Assembly: GCA_008973525.1 (NCBI GenBank) | Contig: WACJ01000006.1 | Coordinates: forward strand, 682,001-746,000 | Direction of reading: 5' to 3' | DNA: 64,000 nt | From: Stenopsyche tienmushanensis | Lineage: Eukaryota > Arthropoda > Insecta > Trichoptera > Stenopsychidae | Part shown: in pieces, positions 47,818-60,386 of the stretch | Position numbering within the stretch: position 1 is the stretch's first letter | Layout: each line of letters starts with the position of its first letter | Made by a program: the position numbers and the translations under genes | Notes under the pieces: generated by a model | Database searches by the model: none | What the model saw: the letters and a program-made list of their open reading frames with translations, nothing else | Told to the model about the DNA's origin: nothing

Positions 47818-50484
47818 AACAGACCAAAATTGAAAACGCATAAAGCCTGTGGTATTAACATGGTTTCGACGGTCGTTTATGTGCGATTTAAAAGCGTGAC
47901 CGCCGATCAAACGGCCTGTTAGTGGATTCAAACTCACGCCCAGCGTCTCATAAAGCTGTCGATTATTTTATGAAACATTTAGCGTTGCTTCACGTCACGC
48001 CCTATATTTATAGCAAATTTAATCTAAATATTATGATGAAATTTGTATTAGTGTTTGTATTGATGTTTTCGTTTTGAACCTGTGGCTAAATTCACCTTAT
48101 ATGATTATAAAACGTTTCTATTCTTATTAGAATTAAAATTCATACACGTTTACGATTTACCGTATCGATATAAATATTAAGTCCTTTTAAATATCGATCG
48201 ATTTAGTTCGGTTTATATAATGGCCGTTTTTCTATATAATTCCGTATAACACATTAAAGTCCGAGAATACTCTCATCTAATAAAACCAATTTTGATCAAT
48301 TAGTGATCGTTGGAATGCAGTGCAACTATTTTCTTAATGTCAAGCATCAAGGTTGCAATTTAAATGCCTTTACTTGTTTAGTAGTTATTTTATTATGCAA
48401 GACTGCTATTTGAGAATGTATAATAACCGCAAGAAATTTTATCAATGTCTATAACTTGTAATTATCTTAAAATTGAATATATATATTTTTTGTGATATGA
48501 TCAATGTTTACATATTAGGTTAGTTCCTGGATTAATTTTATAAAGATTCAAATCCAGGATGCGGAGAAAGAAATCACAATTTCTGAGCGATTGTCTCAAT
48601 CCAGATCTTAGTTGTGGGATCTGAAATAATAAACATTGAAACGATCAATCAAATCGAGCAGGGCCTTCTATGAGCAATTGCTTTGCAATAATAATCAAAA
48701 TGTGATTTAAAAATAATGATAATCCCGTCAATCATTCATAAATAACTAAAAACCTTATTTAAATAATCTTATACTATTTCTTTTTTAATATGTGGAAGAC
48801 AATGGGAAACTATTACATTAAATTTCCTATGGAGATCATCTACGTCCAATAACAGATTTGATACATTAAAAAGATGACTGATATATCAATCATTTGCGCA
48901 TCATGGCCTTCTCAGTGCTTATACGGTATTAATGTTTAAAACAATAAAAAATTAGCTCGATGACGCTTTTGATTTACGACATAATGACTTCATAAAAACA
49001 CCAACAACAAAAAAACGACTGCAGTTCTTTAGCGGGGAAAAAAAGCGTAGATTATTTTTCTAACGATGTTTGATGTAACTAATAACATTTTTATTATCGT
49101 ACGACTTCGACTTGGGAGTCCTCTAACAAAACGATCGTAAATAGTTGACGATCAATGGCCATGAAAAGCGCAATAAAATCATTTCATCGCGTTTCTTCAT
49201 ATTCGATGTCACAAATATCAAAGTCTTCATTTCTAACCGGAACAGTTAAAAGAGTAAAAAAGCAGTCAACGTCAATTAACTGCATTTTTTAGTCGTATTT
49301 CAAAGTACGCCGGGTGTCCTCAATTCGTAAAAATGCGTGGCGCAAAAGCCTCCGGATCGGAATTATCCATGGAGGTTTTCTCCGAAAAACGAGCGGTATT
49401 TAATGTGTTAAAATATGTTTTTCATCGCAAATAACGCGCTTTTGATAATTGGCAACAAGCGTGCGATATTTATTGTTTAAGAACATTCAGAGACAGCTGT
49501 TTGTTGGCTGGTTGGGTCGTTCGCAAATTTATTTGCGCTATTTAGCATGTGGTTGAGGCAATTTTTTGAGATGACTTAATTCTTTATTTCATGTAAATAT
49601 TTGAGCAAATCTGTGGGGTTAAAATATTTTACAGGCGGCTAGAGTTTAACACAGCATTCCTACAACATGGTTTTTAGTATGAGGGGAGGAGGTGGCCTCT
49701 TCTAAAACAAAGTATTCCTACAACACAATTCCGTTCCACAATATAAATCCATTATTTTTACCGTTAGATCAGATAAATCATATCAGCTACATTTGATATG
49801 CATTATTTCAGAGAAATAAATAAAGTCGACAAATCTATTGAAGTCATTTAGGTATAAAAGCGTAGTGTATTAACCCCATAACTTTGATTTGCTGGAAAAA
49901 ATATGGCTGGAGTTAGTTTAACATGTAAATCGGTGGATGCAATAATAGAACTTGCCAAGTCTGTACGAGGAGACTTCTAACGATATGAATATCGAATTTG
50001 GTGGAAATGGCATCTTAGATAACCCAAAACTTAGAGAATAATAGCACTGATGAAATCTATAGTTATTATAAATTTTAACCCAAAATGCATTAACAAAGTC
50101 CTAGAATGTAAGCCGTATAAATGGAGTTATATTTTTTGAAAAAAGAAATCCTTCTGCTGAAAGTGAAATCACGAGTGTTTACTTCTATACAATTAGATTT
50201 AAATACATCTCACAGCCAAAAGCAAACAATCGAAAATAACAGCAATTTTATGCAAAAAAATTAGAGCATAGAATATAAAGCACTGCTGAAGGAAGCTCCG
50301 AAAATGATTTTGCCAATAAGAAAACGCCTTCGCATAATGGTGATTAGTAGTTTTGACGAAGAAAGCCTTATGTAATAAGTTTGATCATCATTGCTTAAAT
50401 AAACATATTCATCTTAAATATAAAATTAAATATGCTAGTATTTTCCACTTTTAGAATTTGCCCCAGTGTTTTGTACTAGTTATA
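47818..50484. other. Unassigned sequence
   Basis: No recognised gene. Between 50121 and 50370 the plus strand reads coding-like (ending ALLKEAPKMILPIRKRLRIM then VISSFDEESLM) with one internal stop. Confidence 0.45.
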
Positions 50485-51328
50485 TTAGGTCAGTCCAAAA
50501 GTTCGTGCGCATTTCTGGGAAATTTTAAAATAAATTCAAACCTTTTTTGTGCGACTTTTTATTGTGTGATTTTTAAGTTATGTGGTTTTTTTAAAGGAAT
50601 GTTTTTTTTTTTAATTTCATACAGTGTACGTATCAAGATATTTTGGATAAAATAGGAAATAAATCATCGACACTAACCGAAATTTGGAAAAAAATTATAA
50701 TTTGGGACTGTGTAAATCATATTGCTTTTGCTATCGCTGAATTACGACCACGCCCTTTTTTCTGGTTTAGATTTTTGAAAAAACTGATTTCGTATTTTTT
50801 ACATTTTTCATTTTTATTTTTTACATTGTTGGAAAGAGAAAATCTACACAGAACAATGATGACATCGACACTGGGTATACTATATCTTCCGAAGAAGAGA
50901 GTGATTTTGAGTCATATCGAAAATCGCAACGAAAATTATCATACAGCGATGACAGTTTGTAATTAAAATAATTAGTATTTCTCTAGTGGATGTCTGGCAT
51001 TTAAAGTGCCAGATGTCAGACATCCTTAAAATTTTACCAATGATGCAAGGCGTCCTTTAAATGTTACCAATTTTTTTTTAATGTTTTCCTGTTTTATATC
51101 AACTTTTTTTGTGCTATTTTGGATATAATTTATATAGCAGATTCAAAGTTATGCGGTTTTTAAAATCTTATCAGAACGTACAAAATGGACTTTCAAGTTT
51201 TTTTAAACTCAAAATCAGTGTCTTTCTATAGCAATGGAATTAAAAAGCTACCCGTAAGATGGCGAGAAATTAAATGCACTATTTAAAAAATTTCCCAAAA
51301 AGGCGCACGAACTTTTGGACTGACCTGA
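50485..51328 (+). mobile_element. mariner deletion derivative with nested Tigger-like copy
   Basis: TA target repeats at 50483-50484 and 51329-51330. The TIR is the same as at 35195 (AGGTCAGTCCAAAAGTTCGT). Only the ends of the mariner remain; the right part (51170-51300) matches the C-terminal region of the 35-kb copy (KMARN-type codons near 51250). Nearly all of the interior is replaced by the Tigger-like element at 50533-51166. Confidence 0.8.
50533..51166 (+). mobile_element. Tigger/pogo-like deletion element, copy 3
   Basis: Inverted relative to copies 1 and 2. The left end TTCAAACCTTTTTTGTGCGA matches the family terminus. The plus strand reads RKSTQNNDDIDTGYTISSEE and ESDFESYRKSQRKLSYSDD followed by TAA, the acidic C-terminus of the lost transposase. 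The hairpin of copy 1 is repeated at about 50989-51027. The right terminus is truncated. Confidence 0.65.
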
Positions 51329-51497
51329 TATATTTTGTATAAAATGTCAAATTTTAACCTTGGTATATCACTTGTATTATATTTCGATTGCATATATTAT
51401 ATATAGCTGGAATTCATACATTAACTGTTCGTTGACAATACGATCTTCCATGGTGGTCCGCGAAGCGACGTGAAGTCTACAAGTATCTAGGACGCTG

Positions 51498-52609
51498 ATG
51501 TTATTCATACATTGTCCAAATAAATTTATTGATCATATGCCAAAGAAAATTGTGTTTGAAGATTCTTTACCTGATTTTTGTATTGACAATGTGAACAATT
51601 CCACTTCAAAAAAACGTATTTTAAAGCAAACAAACACAACATTCGGCGCGAGTATTGTACGATGTGCACTTCTCATAATACGTGATGAATTTTTAAATTC
51701 TTATTATGATTCGTTTCGTGCTTTCTAATACATTATTAGACCGCCAAGTATTTGCTTTGGCGAAATTGAATTCGATATCCTGTTGAATTTATGATTGCTT
51801 CTATTATTGGAACATGATGTTTGAGGGGTTTGGATGGATTTTAATTCTTGGAAGCGGCCTTGTTTTTCTGCGAAAAGTTGCGGGGAAGATAAACAGTGTG
51901 GATGCATTTTATTAGATTTTTGTTTGGGATCAAACGACAAGGTCGGTATGTTTTTCATCCAGTATATATCTTTCCCACTTACGAACATGGTTAAAATGCA
52001 AGACGTCTATAAGGCGACTTGTGTCGCAAATCATAGAGAATGTGGCATAATTAATTCGAGGCAAAAAATGAGGTTACACAAGTTATCGTATGGGAATGGT
52101 AAACTAAAAACGAACCGGTTCGGCGAAAAGCAAAATTTTCCAATATTCGCCTGAATATGAACAAAAATAAATCTGTGCGAGCTCCGTCAATTGTACGCAA
52201 TTTACTGGCGAAGAAAAATCCTAATGGAACAATCAGCGTAATTATAACACCCACATTCAAGTCGTCGGCTACGAAAAATATAAAGACATCTGAGGGGGTG
52301 TTGTATCCTAACGAGGATCTAGTTAGGTTTTTCTTACCGTCTGATATATCCATCGAAATCTACAGAGACGTCACACCAAATTGATATTACCTGTAACAAA
52401 AAAACAAAATGTATGATGAGCATTGTTATGTGCATAAAATAAATTTCTTGGAAATGTACACAAAAACGACTTTATTTTTGGATATTTGGCACAGAAAATG
52501 CGGACATAAATTCGTATTTTCCGGTAATATGATTTTGAGTACTCTGGGCGCAAGCCTGGTTATTTTAATGGGATATTTAGAAATCAATAAGTACATAAAT
52601 AACACGTGA
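51498..52609 (+). pseudogene. Candidate decayed intronless gene, family unknown
   Basis: Successive plus-strand blocks in shifting frames: 51498-51725 (IVFEDSLPDFCIDNVNNS, ASIVRCALLIIRDEFLN), ICFGEIEFDILLN near 51755, a hydrophobic block MMFEGFGWILILGSGLVFL near 51812, 52103-52381 (VRAPSIVRNLLAKKNPNGTI, SEGVLYPNEDLVRFFLPSDI), and 52409-52606 ending with a membrane-like MILSTLGASLVILMGYLEI. GC at codon positions 1/2/3 in the first block is about 36/32/22 percent by my count. This looks like one membrane protein of about 370 residues with several frameshifts. I do not recognise it. An origin from an integrated large DNA virus is one possibility, a host or transposon gene another; chance is not excluded. 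Confidence 0.3.
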
Positions 52610-54826
52610 ATTTTTATTAAGGACAAGCACTTTTATACGAATATATTTACGCCATACAAAATAATAAAAAAGATAAGGGTTCTTTGCCTGGAAAAATAAC
52701 AAGTTTTCCTATTACACTCTCTAGAATGCTTTAAGAAATATCAAGATTTTTTTCATCAAGTCACCTGCACTGCAGATATCGTACGTACGGTGACCATATT
52801 TTCTCGCCAAAAATTTAAATTTTGTCCTTTTCGTGTAACTTTAGGAGCACTTTTTTAAACATATTTTTATTCTATAAGTGAATTTATATATTCATTCTCT
52901 ATAGCGAACTCATGGTCACCCATATGCATACCGCATAAGCTTGCTCTATATACAATCTACAAAGAGGAAACATATCTACTAATCTAGCAGGAAATTACTG
53001 TCTTGTAAATTGATTTCTAGATTTGGTAATTAGATACAGCGGTGACATTCCTCGAATTTATGCCTACCAGCTAAGGTAATATAGGACCAAATGGAATGCA
53101 CTTTCATGAAATAAACAAGCATTGCGTGGGACACATTAGAATTTTTGATGATTTTGACACAAATTCATTAAAATGCTCGATAGCTGGTTTTATGGGTATA
53201 AACGTAACAAATCGAATACGATTGCTTTGATTTGTTTTCGAATGAATTGCTTATTTTTTTTGGGTGGTAGCAGGTCTAAAATATCTCTGATCCTAGATGC
53301 GCTGCAACGTTCTTGGACGATTGAAATATTTAACCAGGATATTCTGCATATCTATTGTCATGGTAATATTTATTATAAATTTTTCTTTAAGTGCCATATC
53401 TGCTATCAAACGTAGGTGTTTAGAATCTATCGAACGTTGCCAACGCGCGAATTCATAAGATGTCAAATAAGACTTCCTTGTCCTTAAAGTCAGATATCAT
53501 TGGCCACAGCAATGTAATCAATTTATATGTAAGGGACGGTTTCTCACAGCTCGTATTGAAGAAAACTTTCATTTGCTGACCAACTTATTTCCATTGAATT
53601 CACAAGAGATCGTGAACGGCGCATTGTACTCTCAAGAGTATCTTAAGCAGGTGGCGAGTCGAAGTGAAATCTCACCTACTCGGAGTCAGAGACACCTACC
53701 TTCGCCAACTTGGCCATGAGGAGTCAGCTATCGCCAACTTCGTTTCCCTCGACTACGACCAAACCGGACTGACGTTTTTGCATTCGAATAGTTGACGATC
53801 GCCCAAGAGCGACGTACTCTGGTTGGTATCGCACAATTGACAATGTCAAAATAAGCACGCATGAATGTTTGAATAGAGTGGGCTGATCATTACATGCGGC
53901 ATTACAATGTGCATTTTTCAAGTCGACATCGAAGGTCGATCTGATTCGATGACGAGGTGTGGTCGTGAGCTAAAAGTGGTAGCTCTTACATTCAGAAACT
54001 GACACCATTCAAAAAAAAAAATTTAGACACGAGATGTAGGCCGTAAATAAGTGTTACGTCAGATGGAAATGTATTTTCAATTAACTGGTCAACGCAATTC
54101 GAATCTGACTGTAAACAAATGTGGATTGTGATAATGGATTTATCACGAGGTTTCAATAAGAAGAAAAAAGCTATTGAATAAATTTCGCCTTGCTATTCAA
54201 TCAAATGAATTTTTGCTACCTGTGAATGATTTTACCAACGACGATATTAAATCTAAAATTGATTAAACTAGCTTAATATCAGGCATCGACACCAAAATGC
54301 AAACAATTGTTCAATTAAGACCCGTTATATAATTGTTGTGCATCACTGATATCATCGCGATTCCTCAGAATGTCACGAAACATTCTTCATCGCGGCCTTT
54401 CTAATTATTTCATCACGAAAATAAAACAATGAGCAATGGACTTCAGCATAGTTTTCATACACAAAAAATGATTTTCACACGTACAAATTCGTATTTATCT
54501 TACGGCCGCTGATGGACGGATTATATTTAGAAGTACAAAAGTATAAACGAACACAAACATGAAGAATTGAAGCAATTTGTCGGCTGAATTGGTGCCAATT
54601 ACAAGTATTCTTGTCGGTCGAGAAATTATTAGTAATTTGATTTAAATTGGAGAAGAAATTCAGTGTCGAAAATAATTGCACATGTTTAGAAACGCTGACA
54701 AGTAATTTCCAAAGAATCAGCTGCCCAATTCGCACGCAGATTTTCCTCCGCGAAAAAACAGCACCATGCAATATTTAGCATCGATCATATGTTCGATGAA
54801 CATTGATCGCCGTTCAATAATCTACT
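52610..54826. other. Unassigned sequence with short coding-like pieces
   Basis: The plus frame 53173-53415 (MLDSWFYGYKRNKSNT) and a 47-codon frame ending at about 54265 (KLLNKFRLAIQSNEFLLPVN, DFTNDDIKSKID, stop) look protein-like but are too short to judge. 53640-53760 is GC-richer. Confidence 0.35.
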
Positions 54827-55200
54827 TTGTCGACTGAATTTAAAAATAGTCGCATTAAATACACATTTGAGAGTTGTGAATATTTGAAACGAGGCGGAAT
54901 TAATCAGCCTCGTGATTTACGACGCTCATTTAACCGAATAAGTGATACAGATTGGTGTAATGTACATTACACTTTTATTGTAGTTGCTGAGTATTTATTA
55001 AATAGCGTAAATGTATTAATTTTGACAGCTTTGATAGATAATAATGATGGTGCGGCAATTGAAATGATCGATTAACTGACATAATTTATGGATGGAAATC
55101 AGTGGGTTTATGGCATTATAAAAATAATATAGACTCTGAGCTTTTATTTTGGTGGAAATTTCTTGTAGCAGTTCGCGCAGCATCCAATTTATTCGATTAA
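54827..55200 (+). pseudogene. Candidate decayed gene with one frameshift
   Basis: Frame 54827-55072 (STEFKNSRIKYTFESCEYLK, RDLRRSFNRISDTDWCNVHY, VAEYLLNSVNVLILTALID) runs into a stop at 55073, while the frame starting at 55072 continues for exactly 42 codons (LTDIIYGWKSVGLWHYKNNI, LLFWWKFLVAVRAASNLFD) to TAA at 55198-55200. One base lost or gained at the join gives a single product of about 124 residues. GC at codon positions 1/2/3 is about 39/35/22 and 38/33/26 percent in the two parts. No ATG start and no recognised family. Confidence 0.35.
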
Positions 55201-55375
55201 AAGCTTAAATATTTAGTATTTTTTACACAAATATTATCAAAACAACAAAATGAGAAAGTATCAGCCTTGTTGAAATAATTACACAAATACTGTCATTGCC
55301 TCCCGCATTATAAAGCCCTTGCGAGGAAAAGAGGGGCCGGCCTCTATGAACTCCATGACAGAAGGCCACAGACGG

Positions 55376-55612
55376 AGTTTGCACATTGAGTTTGGAGAGA
55401 AACAGAGACGGAGAGAGTATCTTGCGTACATCGTACGATTGTATAGATCGTTAACCCAAATTTATCGACTAATGATGATATGTGAATGATATAATGCATC
55501 GATTTCAAGTGTATTGTTTATGTTTACTTGAAGAAATGTCGAAATATTGTGTGCTATCGACAGTGTTAATTTATTTATGTACAAGCTTCATACACGCTGT
55601 GACATTCTTGAC
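55376..55612 (+). repeat. R2rep copy 2, joined to hAT copy C
   Basis: GAGAGAAACAGAGACGGAGA start and ACAAGCTTCATACACGCTG end as in the other copies. It is cut at GACATTCTTGAC, where the hAT terminus begins, at exactly the same point as copy 3. Confidence 0.65.
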
Positions 55613-56338
55613 TAGGGAATCCAATCCTGGGATCCCGGATCCCGGACAGTTTTAGGTGCTCATGGATCCCGGGATTATTTAACGTAATCTCGAAAAATTC
55701 GAGATTGAAATTTGTATATAGCATTAATGGTACACCTCACCAGCACGATGAAGGCGTCCGAAATCTGGATGCTTGGAAACAGTGGCGTAACTACTAATTG
55801 GCGAGCTTAGGCCGACGCCTAGGGGCAGTAACTGTCTAATGTATGTATACATATATACAGTGTACATATATGTTTTTCAAATTGTTATATTAACCTTTCC
55901 CTACCGGTGATGTATTTACTACACTTTAACTCTAATAATGGGAATATCGATATGAAATATAATAGATACGGTGTTCAGAATTTTTGTATTCCTCCTTAAT
56001 ATATAATATTTACGAATCACATCAAAGTATTATAGTATATGAGTATTCATATGCAGCGACGCAAATAAATAATTTGTTGGGAAATCGGGAATTTTGCGAG
56101 TTTTAGTCAGTGTCTCAGCAGATAGGAGTTTTATACATTGATGGTGTTATACGAAAATGCGGTCATCAACTTGAACTAGCATTTAAATATGTGATGACGA
56201 TACCTCCAACGAGTGTGGAGGCTGAGCGTCCATTTTCAGCAGCAAGTTGCCTGGCTTCCATAATCAGATCCAGGCTAAATGACGAAACACCCGACTATTG
56301 AAAATCCCGGTTCCGGGATCCCGGGACTGGTCCCAGGA
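55613..56338 (+). mobile_element. hAT element, copy C
   Basis: Starts TAGGGAATCCAATCCTGGGA with CCCGGATC repeats. It contains a 5' region with CAGTGGCGTAACTACTAATT and GGCCGACGCCTAGGGGCAG, and the plus frame 56110-56301 with the dimerisation domain (ELAFKYVMTIPPTSVEAERP). Here Pro replaces the usual Ala/Thr after ER. The right end is a degraded CCCGGGATC repeat ending near 56338. The catalytic part is deleted. Confidence 0.75.
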
Positions 56339-59090
56339 ATGGTTTAATTATAACTGAACCATGGACTGATGAATATCTATTGTCTGAAAACGCAGTTTTT
56401 TTCATGTCAACAAGAGGATATCATGGTGTTCATGCACGGATGTTAACATTGTGTTTATACTGAATCATGACGAGATGTTAATTATAATTTAGCAATATAT
56501 TACAAAATTAATTACGACATGCATCGAAGCTGCAATTCTTGCATAAATCAATTACCAAAATTTTGCAACCCACTGATTGAATCGTATTTTCTAATGCTTA
56601 ATCTCATATTAGCGAACGATCCGCAATTACTTAAAGCCAATTGTTTGAGGTAAAAATCAGTCAAGAATGACAAAAAGATTTGCTCGAACGAAAAAAACGG
56701 GTCAGTAGATCTTGATCGCGGTATTGACCCACTTTACAAGATCGTCGAACCGGCGGTCTTGATCGAAATGCAAAACGCTTGCTGCGGGTCAAAGACCACC
56801 AATTATTGGAAAACTATAGATTGGCTTCCGATGCGGCCGTCATATGTTAATCATACGGTGTCATTAGCCTAGAATTTGCAAAACGCAGGAGTTTATTCAA
56901 CGACACCCTGTCGAAACAAGGCTAAAAAAACGAGAAAACTTTCCCCATATAAATTATTTTTTGTAATTTTACATACATAATTTATGATACGAGCGATACA
57001 CCCAGACGTCTGGGATTCGAACGAATGACACCAGCGCACCGTTAAAAAATATATTGCGTCCATAAATTTAAAATTATGTATTTTATCGCCGTCAAAAATT
57101 TTATACGAAACTAAGCGAATCCTCAATCTATTAAAATATGGTGTCATCTTCGACGTCGATATCAGGCTAATCGAATTTAAATTTCTAGAACGCCCTCAAT
57201 GGGCGTGGAAAAGTGAAAGTGAGCACAGTAAAAGCGTTCCAAGAATTTCAAATTTTCATATGCGTGTAAACAAAATGCCTTTTTAAATAAAGCGCTTTGT
57301 TTGATCACATCGAAAACCAACACACGCTCTTCCGGAATCAGAAAAGACCACCACGGATTTTTTGTCGTTTGATCTGTGTTATCATCGATTGCTATGAATT
57401 TTGGTGTTTGTAAATATATGAACAATGTCTGGTTAAATGATAATCAGTTGATGAGTGTTAAATATCTTCGGCAAAGCGTATTTTTATCATGCATTTCTAA
57501 GGCATCGTAATGCATTCGGCAGACATAAGTCGCTTTAATGCTCGTCCTGTACAAAGAGAAAACTTGATGAAACGACCCTTTTGTAAAGAAAAAGTTGTAC
57601 GTTCGGAGCACTACTTTTAATGAGCTTTGGACTGTTGTTGGATGGCACATTAATTAAATGGAATTTTTATTATCATGGCTTGGACGCAGAAAGAAATAAT
57701 CATGCGGTCGATTGGAAGCTCCTGAATAAAATTAATTTCAATATAAAATATATTTTTTAATTGGGTTGAAAATGTATATTCCAGTTCCTCAACTGTTCCT
57801 AGTATAGAAGCTTTTCGGATTAGCGTTACTTGTACTTTATGTATGTTGAAATATGTATAGGTAAAAACATAATAGATAAAAGTGTTCGTATAGTGGGTTA
57901 GCTCCTGGACTCTAATTGTAATAATTCGTGTTTAAATTCACATTGTAGGAAGAATTTTTAGCATACCAATATATTTGGGAAATGTTATTCTTTCTGATCG
58001 ATCATCTCATCCAGGTTTGTCAAAATTTTTATTCTAAAAAAGCTCTAAGAATGAAATAAAATCGCATTAGTTTATTAATAATTTCGATTAGTACAGGAAT
58101 AAGTTTTAGAAAAATATTACAATAGAAGGTAATATCGGAAAATTGTGCTCGCTAAAACTATTTGAGCGTTCAAATAGTTTGTTACCTGTAAATTTATTAC
58201 ATTTGATCAAAATCCAGCAGTTTATCGATGCCAGTTATGGGCTTGTCAAGTGGAAGTTTTCAGACAATTTCAGTCGTCGACGCGCCTGTTCCCTGAGAAA
58301 GTTTCGACAGTTGCGAATATATCAATTTCAGATTACTGCTTTTGTACAATTTGAACTGTATAAAGCACTTAAACGGCGGACGAGCAGCCACCTTGTTCAA
58401 GGAAATGAAATGAACTCTTAAATTGGGTTCGACACGTGTACAGTCCGGTTGGAAAGTAAATACCCTCATCACGGTCGGTCGTGCGACAACGAAATAATTT
58501 CCTTCAACAATTTCGACCGTTTAGACTGTGAGAATTGGTATTCTGCACATGTTGCCAGGTGAATAGTGCGCAGTTTGAGGGCCCCGAGATGAAAGTGGGT
58601 CGCTGGATAAACGGACGTAGAGGAATGTGGCCCACAGCATCTCGGCGCGGAACTAAGACCCGAGCCGGACTATCAATTGAGACTCATCTCGAGGAACCGC
58701 ATTGCCGAAACTTAGCATAGACCGCAGCATCTGACCGTAAGGAATTTGTAGGGCGCATGTGGACAGACGTAAGAATGGAATTCTTGGGATGCCACTGGAT
58801 TGAATTGCGTCTGGATCGCGCACCAAAAATACGAGATTTGTGCAATGAAGTGGGCTGGAAAAGATGGCGCATGGTCTTTCCTTTTACGGTCAAGTGCTTT
58901 GAAACATGATTGATGCCATTCGTTTTTGTTGGATTTATAGTCGAACCCTGTGGATACTGAGCAACGATATATCGTCAATTGTGAAACTAATGAGGTCCGC
59001 GAACAACGATCGCTATTGACCCATTGATAATTTTAAAATGCTTGAAAAATAATAATTTCTTTGCATCAAGGTATCAGTTTTTCAACAGAC
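56339..59090. other. Unassigned sequence between duplicated composites
   Basis: No recognised gene. The minus frames 57650-57444 and 57425-57177 lie in one frame separated by a single TGA and read smoothly (NPWWSFLIPEERVLVFDV), but their third codon positions are GC-richer than expected for a coding strand here. 58735-58910 plus (GRMWTDVRMEFLGCHWIEL) vaguely resembles a retroelement tail. Confidence 0.4.
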
Positions 59091-59340
59091 AGAGACGTAG
59101 AGTGTCTTGCACGTTGAGTTAGGAGAGAAAAAGAGACGGAGAGAGTATCTTGCGTACATCGTACGATTGTATAGATCGTTAACCCAAATTTATCGACTAA
59201 TAATGATATGTGAATGATATAATGAATCGATTTCAAGCGCATTGTTTATGTTTATCTGAAGAAATGTCGAAATATTGTGTGCTATCGACAGTGTTCATTT
59301 ATTTATGTACAAGCTTCATACACGCTGCGACATTCTTGAC
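59091..59340 (+). repeat. R2rep copy 3, joined to hAT copy D
   Basis: Begins GTAGAGTGTCTTGCACGTT and ends GACATTCTTGAC, continuing into TAGAGAATCC of hAT copy D. Nearly identical to copy 2. Confidence 0.65.
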
Positions 59341-60058
59341 TAGAGAATCCAATCCTGGGATCCCGGATCCCGGACAGTTTTAGGTGCTCATGGATCCCGG
59401 GATTAGTTAACGTAATCTCGATAAATTCGAGATTGAAATTTGTATATAGCATAAATGGTACACCTCACCAGCACGATGAAGGCTACTAAATCGAGACATT
59501 CTCGCCGAAATCTGGACGCATGGAAACAGTGGCGTAACTACTAATTGGCGAGCTTAGGCCGACGCCTAGGGGCAGTAACTGTCTAATCTATGTATACATA
59601 TATACAGTGTACATATATGTTTTTCAAATTGTTATATTAACCTTTCCCTACCGGTGATGTATTTACTACACTTTAACTCTAATAATGGGAATATCGATAT
59701 GAAATATAATAGATACGGTGTTCAGAATTTTTGTATTCCTCCTTAATATATTTACGAAACACATCCAAGTATTATAGTATATAAGCATCCATCTGCAGCG
59801 AAGGAAATAAATAATTTATTAGGAAATCGGGAATTTTGCGAGTTTTAGTCATTGTCTCAGCAGAAAGGAGTTTTATTAGTCACATTGATGGTGTTATACG
59901 AAAATGCGGTCATCAACTTGAACTAGCATTTAAATATGCGATGACGATACCTCCAACGAGTGTGGAGGCTGAGCGTGCATTTTCAGCAGCAGGTTGCCTG
60001 GCTTCCATAATCAGATCCAGGCTAAATGACGAAACACCCGATGCTAAACTATTGAAAA
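59341..60058 (+). mobile_element. hAT element, copy D
   Basis: Starts TAGAGAATCCAATCCTGGGA and is collinear with copy C. The plus frame 59836-60087 carries the dimerisation domain (PTSVEAERAFSAAGCLASII). It breaks off after CTATTGAAAA at 60058, where R2rep sequence resumes; the 3' terminal repeat is absent. Confidence 0.75.
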
Positions 60059-60060
60059 GA

Positions 60061-60386
60061 GAGAGTATAGAGTGTCTTGCATGTTAAGTTTGGAGAGAAA
60101 CAGAGACGGAGAGAGTATCTTGCGTACATCGAACGATTGTATAGATCGATAACCCAAATTTATCGACTAATAATGATATGTGAATGATATAATGAATCGA
60201 TTTCAAGTGTATTGTTTATGTTTACGCAAAAAAATGTACAAAAAAAATAAATGTATTTATGTACAAGCTTCATACACGCTGCGACGGTCCTGACAGATAA
60301 GTGGATTTGTACGACAATAAGTGGCGGACAAGCAAATATAGCATCTATGTTTATATTTTTTTATTAGCTCACTAGTCAAAGGGTAT
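60061..60386 (+). repeat. R2rep copy 4
   Basis: Begins AGAGTGTCTTGCATGTT, like copy 3 about 970 bp earlier, so R2rep-hAT-R2rep is in tandem here. Unlike copies 2 and 3 it continues past the hAT junction point with GACGGTCCTGACAGATAAGT, as copy 1 does, and on to TAGCTCACTAGTCAAAGG. Confidence 0.65.

Noticed and set aside
51498..52609. Naming this decayed frame as a specific viral entry-type or structural protein
   Set aside because: The resemblance is only in general layout (acidic block, hydrophobic segments, C-terminal membrane-like segment); no diagnostic motif could be verified by eye.
57177..57650. Minus-strand frame of about 157 codons with one TGA
   Set aside because: It reads smoothly, but third codon positions are GC-rich relative to the region, the reverse of the pattern in the convincing genes; no family recognised.
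58535..58910. Possible retrotransposon tail (WTDVRMEFLG, WIELRLDRAP)
   Set aside because: Only a vague similarity in a short, stop-bounded stretch; too weak to name.
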